NCBI GenBank assembly: GCA_029100885.1
Contig: JAQXPY010000147.1
Span: 1-51,087 of the forward strand
DNA: 51,087 bases
Source of the DNA: Clostridiales bacterium
GTDB taxonomy: Bacteria; Bacillota; Clostridia; Lachnospirales; Lachnospiraceae
Direction: 5' to 3'
Positions 46,009-51,087 of the stretch are shown piece by piece (position 1 is the first letter of the stretch; every line of letters begins with the position of its first letter). The notes under the pieces were generated by a model, which had not been told where the DNA came from, did not search any database, and saw only the letters and a list, made by a program, of their open reading frames with translations. Made by a program: the position numbers and the translations under genes.

Positions 46009-47163
46009 TTATTTATGCTGAGCAAACATCCAGTCCCTGAACTCCTGGTTTGCATACATAGGAACCCATGAGAAGTGCGCGGATGTACCGAATACCGTGC
46101 CAGGAGCATAGAGTGTTGACTTATAGTAGATGCCTGCAGCCTTAAGAGCCTCAACTGTAGGGTTGTAATACTCTACGATCTTTACTGTAGGGTCGTCTGC
46201 TGCCTGGAATATCCACATAGGCATACCTCTGAGAGCTTCAACCTTTGCCGGGTCTGCGCCTGCCGCATCCGGAGCTATTGCAGCAAATACTTCAGGATGC
46301 TCGATAGCAAGAGTATATGTTGCGAAGCCGCCTGCCGAAAGGCCTGTCATATAGACTCTGCTTCTGTCTACCGAATACTCATCCATGACCTTAAGAAGAA
46401 GATTATAGGCAGCATCGAGATACTTCATCGGTGCAAATGCGTTTTCAGCCTGACCTGCTCTGTAAGCCATGAGCGTAGTCCAGTTCTCTATATTGGCATC
46501 TGCGACCTTGCACTGAGGTGCAAGTACGATGCACTCGTTCTTTCCTGCCTCTGAATCCTTAGCCCAAACTGTTGCCATCTGGTATCTCTTCAGAACCATA
46601 TCCACAGACTGTGTTCTCTGACCGGATCCGTGAAGCGCAAATACGATAGGATACTTCTTGTTAGGATCGTAGTTTGTCGGAACATAAAGCTCATACGGCA
46701 TTACAACACCGGTTGCCGCATCAACATATTCGCCAGGTGTAAACAGATTGTAAACAGCTGTATCGCAGTCTCTTACAACATTCACCGTATAGGTTGTGGT
46801 CATGCCGTTCTTGGAGGCCGTAACAGTGATCGGCGTCTCAAGCACAATATCATAATTAGGATAGCTTCCGTCGATAGCTACGATCTTGCTCTTGCCGGAC
46901 TCGATTTCCTCTCCGTTGACAGCTATTACTGTTCCCTCAGGTGCCATGGCTGTGACCTTAACTCCGTAGCAGTCGCTCTGAACATTGTAAGTGTAGTCTG
47001 TAACTGACGGAACGAAGGAAATGTTCTTTCCGTCCTGAACAGCTGTAAGAACAGAAAGACCTGTAAGAATAGGAGCTCCGGTGTCAGCAAACGCGGTCTG
47101 TGTCATTCCCAGCAGAAATGCCGCTGTCATAACAAGCGCGACCAGCTTTTTTAGTTTCTTCAT
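46009..47163 (-). CDS. secreted esterase/PHB-depolymerase-like hydrolase with N-terminal cadherin-like beta-sandwich domain
   Basis: Signal peptide MKKLKKLVALVMTAAFLLGMTQTAFA; YVPTNYDPNKKYPIVFALHGSG; nucleophile elbow TGLSAGGFATYTLA. Confidence 0.85.
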   Translation of the reverse strand: MKKLKKLVALVMTAAFLLGMTQTAFADTGAPILTGLSVLTAVQDGKNISFVPSVTDYTYNVQSDCYGVKVTAMAPEGTVIAVNGEEIESGKSKIVAIDGSYPNYDIVLETPITVTASKNGMTTTYTVNVVRDCDTAVYNLFTPGEYVDAATGVVMPYELYVPTNYDPNKKYPIVFALHGSGQRTQSVDMVLKRYQMATVWAKDSEAGKNECIVLAPQCKVADANIENWTTLMAYRAGQAENAFAPMKYLDAAYNLLLKVMDEYSVDRSRVYMTGLSAGGFATYTLAIEHPEVFAAIAPDAAGADPAKVEALRGMPMWIFQAADDPTVKIVEYYNPTVEALKAAGIYYKSTLYAPGTVFGTSAHFSWVPMYANQEFRDWMFAQHK

Positions 47164-47313
47164 TGAAATTGTCCCCCTTTCGATAATCACGCGCAGTGCA
47201 CTAAGAGAACTGCACATTGCCTAAAGCCAAAGGCTTCACGGTTAAGTCACTGCCGTTTCCTTTAAAATGCAGCGATGCATTAATAATATCAGAATTTTCC
47301 GTCAGATTAAATA

Positions 47314-47360
47314 AAAAAAACAATTGAGCGTGTATGTTTTTTGTATGTACACGCTCAATT
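47314..47360 (-). terminator. intrinsic terminator downstream of the decarboxylase
   Basis: Minus strand AATTGAGCGTGTA...TACACGCTCAATT (13-bp perfect arms), then GTTTTTTTTATTT. Confidence 0.9.
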
Positions 47361-47373
47361 ATCAACAGTGCGT

Positions 47374-48762
47374 TTATAAAACGACTTGTACGGTTCTGAT
47401 ATCGTAATACCTGAAGCAGTCTACAGTTCTCTTTGTAATCCGCTCCCCGCAGACAGCAGCCGGTACTGCAGGCGGACATGACACCTCCGACACCGCCAGT
47501 ATTCTGCCCTCCGACTCTGCCGCAGATATGATCTCGCTTTCTGACAGCATAGCCTCTCCGGGAGACATCACATACTGACCCCGCTCCGGCACCGGCGGTT
47601 TTGGAAAAAACAGAGATCTCTTCGGAATCCTTTCCAGAGTTCTCTCCAGCTTTTCAAAATCATCCGGGCTGTTGAAGGGGGACGGCATCAGAACCAGATA
47701 TCCGGGATCCGCAAACTCACATTCTATTCCGTTTCTGCGAAGCTGCTCCGCCAGCTCGTCTCCCCTGTATCCGTAGGCATTCGCATCAATGGTGAGCTTC
47801 ATAGGCTCGCAGCCCGCAAATCGATAGCCTCTCCGACTCAGCCTGTTTCTGATCCCGCATATCCTTTCAACAGTATCCTTTACAGTATTTCCGAAGCCTT
47901 CCTCCGCCAGACGATTGAAATTATCCAGTGACTGCAGGATAAGATACGAAGGACTTGTGGATGCAAAGACAGACATGGCACTGTCTGCCTTTTCCGCAAA
48001 GTACTCCGGAGCCTGTCCGGAAATATGCAGGTACGCCCCTCCGGTAAGAACCGGCAGAGTCTTATGGGCGGAATCACAGCACATATCAGCCCCGCATTCG
48101 ATAGGATGCATTCCCTTTCCTGCGAACTTCAGATAAGCTCCGTGTGCATTATCGACCAGCAGCAGGCAGCCGTGCCTTCTGCATATCTCAGATATTGCCT
48201 TGATATCAGCTATATTGCCCAGATAATCGGGACTGGTTATATAGACAGCGTCCGGATGCTTCCCGGAAACCGTCCTGTCGATCTCATCAGGTGTCAGGAT
48301 ACACGATACAAGCCCGGGAGTATCTGAATACATCCACTCAATATCTATATTCATTAATGCGGACGCGGTAATAAAGGTCTTATGGACATTTCTTGCAGCC
48401 GCTATCAATGGTCTCCTTCCCGCTCTCACAGCAGCCGACTTCACAAGCCACAGCATTGCCCTGATGCATAGGGATGAGCCCTCTGCAGAATATACTGTCC
48501 TGACTGTTCCAAATACTCTTGCTGCATTTCTTTCGCTTTCCAGTATTATTCCTTCCGGATGATACAGCTCGTCCGCACCCTTGATCTCGGTAATATCAAG
48601 AGCTTCGAGGCTCTCGCTGCCTGAAACAGCCGCTCCCTTATGCCCCGGCATGTGCATTCTGATCGTCCCTGACCTCGAATATCCTTTCGCAAATTCACAG
48701 ACGGGGGCATAGGACTCCGCGAACAGCTCTGCTTCGGACAGGGTTTTCATTTCTTCCATCAC
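47374..48762 (-). CDS. Orn/Lys/Arg decarboxylase family protein
   Basis: MHMPGHKGAAVSGSE, PLIAARNVHKTF-like segment, LLVDNAHGAYLKF, CCDSAHKTLPVLTGGAYLHI. Confidence 0.9.
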   Translation of the reverse strand: MMEEMKTLSEAELFAESYAPVCEFAKGYSRSGTIRMHMPGHKGAAVSGSESLEALDITEIKGADELYHPEGIILESERNAARVFGTVRTVYSAEGSSLCIRAMLWLVKSAAVRAGRRPLIAAARNVHKTFITASALMNIDIEWMYSDTPGLVSCILTPDEIDRTVSGKHPDAVYITSPDYLGNIADIKAISEICRRHGCLLLVDNAHGAYLKFAGKGMHPIECGADMCCDSAHKTLPVLTGGAYLHISGQAPEYFAEKADSAMSVFASTSPSYLILQSLDNFNRLAEEGFGNTVKDTVERICGIRNRLSRRGYRFAGCEPMKLTIDANAYGYRGDELAEQLRRNGIECEFADPGYLVLMPSPFNSPDDFEKLERTLERIPKRSLFFPKPPVPERGQYVMSPGEAMLSESEIISAAESEGRILAVSEVSCPPAVPAAVCGERITKRTVDCFRYYDIRTVQVVL

Positions 48763-50144
48763 TTCAGCCCTTCAAGCCTTTTCTTCGCCTCAATGTAGAT
48801 CGCGCATTCCATGCGCTTTCTGAACAGCCTGCAGCCGTTTTCATATATTCCTGTTATGCTTCCTGTCGCATGAAAGGCGTTTGCTGCACAGCCTCCTGAG
48901 CAGTAGAGCTTTGCCCAGCAGTCGGCGCATTCCGGATGCGCATATACATTGCAGTTCTTAAATTCCGACTGAACAGCGGAATTATCGATCCCGTTCCAGA
49001 TGTCTCCGAGCCTGAAATGCTCATCTCCCACGAACTGATGACACGGATAGAGATCTCCCCACGGTGTTACGGCCATATACTCTGTTCCGGATCCGCATCC
49101 CGAGATGCGCTTGTAGATGCACGGTCCTCCGGAAAGGTCTATCATATAGTGGTAAAATGTGAACGGTCTTCCTTCTCTTTCTCTCCTAAGCATCAGCTCG
49201 GCAAGCTGCTCATACTGCTCCGTCACCACAGCCAGATCCTCATCGGTAAGTGCCGAAGGATCATCCGGTGCGCATACCACAGGCTCCATGCTCAGCTCAG
49301 TAAAGCCAAGCTCCAGCATTTTCTCTATGTCCTTCAGAAAATCCGGATTTGCATGGGTAAAGGTACCGCGCATATAATAATTCCTTCCTCCGCGGGCACT
49401 GACCAGCTGCTGAAAGTTCGGAACTATCCTTTCCCAGCTGCCGTTTCCGGCGTAGTCTACGCGGAAACGATCGTGGATCTCTTTTCTGCCGTCCAGGCTA
49501 AGAACCACATTGCTCATCTCACGGTTGGCGAAATCAATGACATCCTCATCTATAAGCATCCCGTTTGTGGTAAGCGTAAATCTGAAGTTCTTGCCTTTTT
49601 CCTTTTCAATGCTTCTGGCATAGGCAACCAGCTGCTTTACCACATCAAAATTCATAAGCGGCTCTCCGCCGAAGAAATCCACCTCCAGATTGTGTCTGGT
49701 TCCGGAGTTTTCTACCAGAAAATCCAGCGCACGCTTTCCTGTTTCGAAACTCATCACCGCCCTGTCGCCGGAATACCTTCCCTGACTTGCAAAGCAGTAG
49801 GAGCAGTTCAGATTACAGGTGTGAGCAACATGAAGGCAAAGAGCCTTGACAACTCCGGATGTACGTTCCTTCAGCACTCCCGCAGCCTCTTCAAAAACAT
49901 CCTCTGAGAAGAGCTTTCCCGTGTCCTTCAGTTCTGCTATCTGCTCATAGCATTCTTCGAGCTCCTCCTTAGTGATCTCCGGATCATCTGCATATTTTAC
50001 AAGCAGCCCGCCGATGAGTTCCTCTTTTCCCTTCTCCTGAAATGCTTCAATAATATCAAAGGCGGCATCATCCACAATATGTATCGAGCCTGAAAAGGTA
50101 TCCGTCACAATATTAAGACCGCCCTGCTTATAGCAATGTACCAT
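48759..50144 (-). CDS. scfB: thioether cross-link-forming SCIFF peptide maturase (radical SAM/SPASM)
   Basis: MVHCYKQGGLNIVTDTFSGSIHIVDDAAFDII, CNLNCSYCFASQG, FGGEPLMNFDVVKQLV, SPASM-type Cys-rich C-terminus; scfA upstream. Confidence 0.94.
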   Translation of the reverse strand: MVHCYKQGGLNIVTDTFSGSIHIVDDAAFDIIEAFQEKGKEELIGGLLVKYADDPEITKEELEECYEQIAELKDTGKLFSEDVFEEAAGVLKERTSGVVKALCLHVAHTCNLNCSYCFASQGRYSGDRAVMSFETGKRALDFLVENSGTRHNLEVDFFGGEPLMNFDVVKQLVAYARSIEKEKGKNFRFTLTTNGMLIDEDVIDFANREMSNVVLSLDGRKEIHDRFRVDYAGNGSWERIVPNFQQLVSARGGRNYYMRGTFTHANPDFLKDIEKMLELGFTELSMEPVVCAPDDPSALTDEDLAVVTEQYEQLAELMLRREREGRPFTFYHYMIDLSGGPCIYKRISGCGSGTEYMAVTPWGDLYPCHQFVGDEHFRLGDIWNGIDNSAVQSEFKNCNVYAHPECADCWAKLYCSGGCAANAFHATGSITGIYENGCRLFRKRMECAIYIEAKKRLEGLK

Positions 50145-50213
50145 ATATTTTTCCTTTCACCGTCCCTGACAACCCGGGATAATCCGATATTCAAACGCTC
50201 CCTCTTTCAACTG

Positions 50214-50239
50214 AAAAATGCCGCCCAAATAGGCGGCAT
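50214..50239 (-). terminator. hairpin (partial terminator/attenuator) between scfA and scfB
   Basis: Minus strand ATGCCGCC TATTTG GGCGGCAT followed by TTTTCAG. Confidence 0.65.
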
Positions 50240-50259
50240 CTGCACAAGTTTCCTGAAAA

Positions 50260-50412
50260 TTACTGCTGAGCCTCTGCGTTCTCACACTTCTGGTTAGCAA
50301 TACCGCAGCTTGTCTTGCAGGCTGACTGGCATGATGTCTGGCACTCGCCGCATCCACCGTTCTTTGCGCTCTCACAAAGGTTGCGTGTCTCTAATGTCTG
50401 TATATGCTTCAT
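50260..50412 (-). CDS. scfA: SCIFF ranthipeptide precursor
   Basis: MKHIQTLETRNLCESAKNGGCGECQTSCQSACKTSCGIANQKCENAEAQQ; conserved GECQTSCQSACKTSC core; GGAGG Shine-Dalgarno. Confidence 0.96.
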   Translation of the reverse strand: MKHIQTLETRNLCESAKNGGCGECQTSCQSACKTSCGIANQKCENAEAQQ

Positions 50413-50455
50413 ATCATTTTCCTCCGGGTAGAATCTTTCTTTTTTTATCCCGATA

Positions 50456-50484
50456 ATTCTATCATGGCTCAAAAAAGAAGTCAA
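50456..50484 (-). promoter_or_regulatory. predicted sigma-A promoter of scfA
   Basis: Minus strand TTGACT-17 nt-TAGAAT upstream of scfA. Confidence 0.65.
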
Positions 50485-50712
50485 TCAGCATGGGTCATAT
50501 CCTTTAATAATATATTGACAATAACTGCATGATCAGTTTTTTCTGTTCGTGTTATTCTCCGTCCCTGCAAAAGCTGTTTTCAGTATCTTTTAAAACCGTT
50601 TAAAAATATTCAATGCACTTTTTTTCTTCTCATGGGGTATATTATGCACGGTATACAGGCATTATGAAAGTGCCTGAAAGATGTGTAATACTTGTTTTCA
50701 AGGAGGAAAATA

Positions 50713-50952
50713 ATGATTTTTTACAATATCAAGGATATTGAAGGATTTATGAATGCCGTCAATGACTGTGAGGGAAAGGTTGAACTTCTTACAGATCAGG
50801 GGGATGTTCTCAATCTCAAGTCCAGCTTATGCAAATATGTTGCTCTTGCAAAGCTTGTCGGTGCGCAGAGCGAGATTAAGGATATAAAGGTTAATGTTGA
50901 AAATCCGAATGATGTATGGAAAATTATCAATTACCTTTCAACTGAAAAGTGA
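50713..50952 (+). CDS. small HPr-like protein lacking the phosphorylatable histidine
   Basis: 79 aa; KVELLTDQGDVLNLKSSLCKYVALAKLVGAQSEIKDIKVNVENPNDVWKIINYL resembles the HPr fold; no His in the protein; AAGGAGG Shine-Dalgarno. Confidence 0.6.
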   Translation: MIFYNIKDIEGFMNAVNDCEGKVELLTDQGDVLNLKSSLCKYVALAKLVGAQSEIKDIKVNVENPNDVWKIINYLSTEK

Positions 50953-51087
50953 TAATGATACCGCCATATATAGTTTTTTACCCTTTTTATTTCAACTCAT
51001 TTCAATAATCATAATGAAACATCTTTTTAAAACACGGCTTCAGTAATCAGGCCGTGTTTTTAGTATTGCTTGAAACCGCTTTGATTA

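Noticed and set aside
47201-47479. 92-aa minus-strand ORF spanning the decarboxylase terminator
   Set aside because: Runs through a clear terminator and out of frame with the decarboxylase 3' end.
48936-49907. 323-aa plus-strand ORF antisense to scfB
   Set aside because: Antisense shadow of a well-supported radical SAM gene.
50157-50375. 72-aa minus-strand ORF overlapping scfA in another frame
   Set aside because: Out of frame with the conserved SCIFF peptide and spans the hairpin; no homology signature.
50615-50673. GCACTTT...AAAGTGC inverted repeat upstream of the HPr-like gene
   Set aside because: Arms are only 7 bp with a long AT-rich loop; plausible by chance in this composition.

Overview
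The window reads as ordinary chromosomal DNA from an anaerobic Firmicute, most likely Lachnospiraceae/Clostridia. That placement is inferred from a complete Rnf operon, a SCIFF RiPP pair, IreB and short HisG with HisZ. About 48 genes can be called, most on the minus strand. They include a his operon (hisZ-hisG-hisD-hisC'), azlCD, a two-component system, glyS, recO-era, an M16C protease, a U32 peptidase, RNase J, ruvX-ireB, mtaB-thiI, pfk-fba, a cysteine desulfurase, rsmE, DUF1015-serA-serC, nnrD-prmA, rnfCDGEAB, two aminotransferases, ligA-eda, a secreted esterase, and scfA-scfB with an Orn/Lys/Arg decarboxylase. I saw no tRNA, rRNA, CRISPR array, prophage or transposase. The most unusual signals are non-coding: (1) a nested inverted-repeat/direct-repeat element at 40091-40318 between the divergent rnf and aminotransferase promoters; (2) a ~16-bp-period degenerate tandem array upstream of azlC; (3) a 32-bp tandem duplication at the hisG/hisD junction that creates an 11-codon mini-ORF with ATGA overlaps at both ends; (4) an apparently leaderless ligA-eda transcript; (5) a SCIFF precursor with a seventh cysteine and a hairpin separating it from its maturase; (6) a palindromic operator candidate filling the spacer of a near-consensus his promoter. 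All calls come from reading the sequence; no database search was run.
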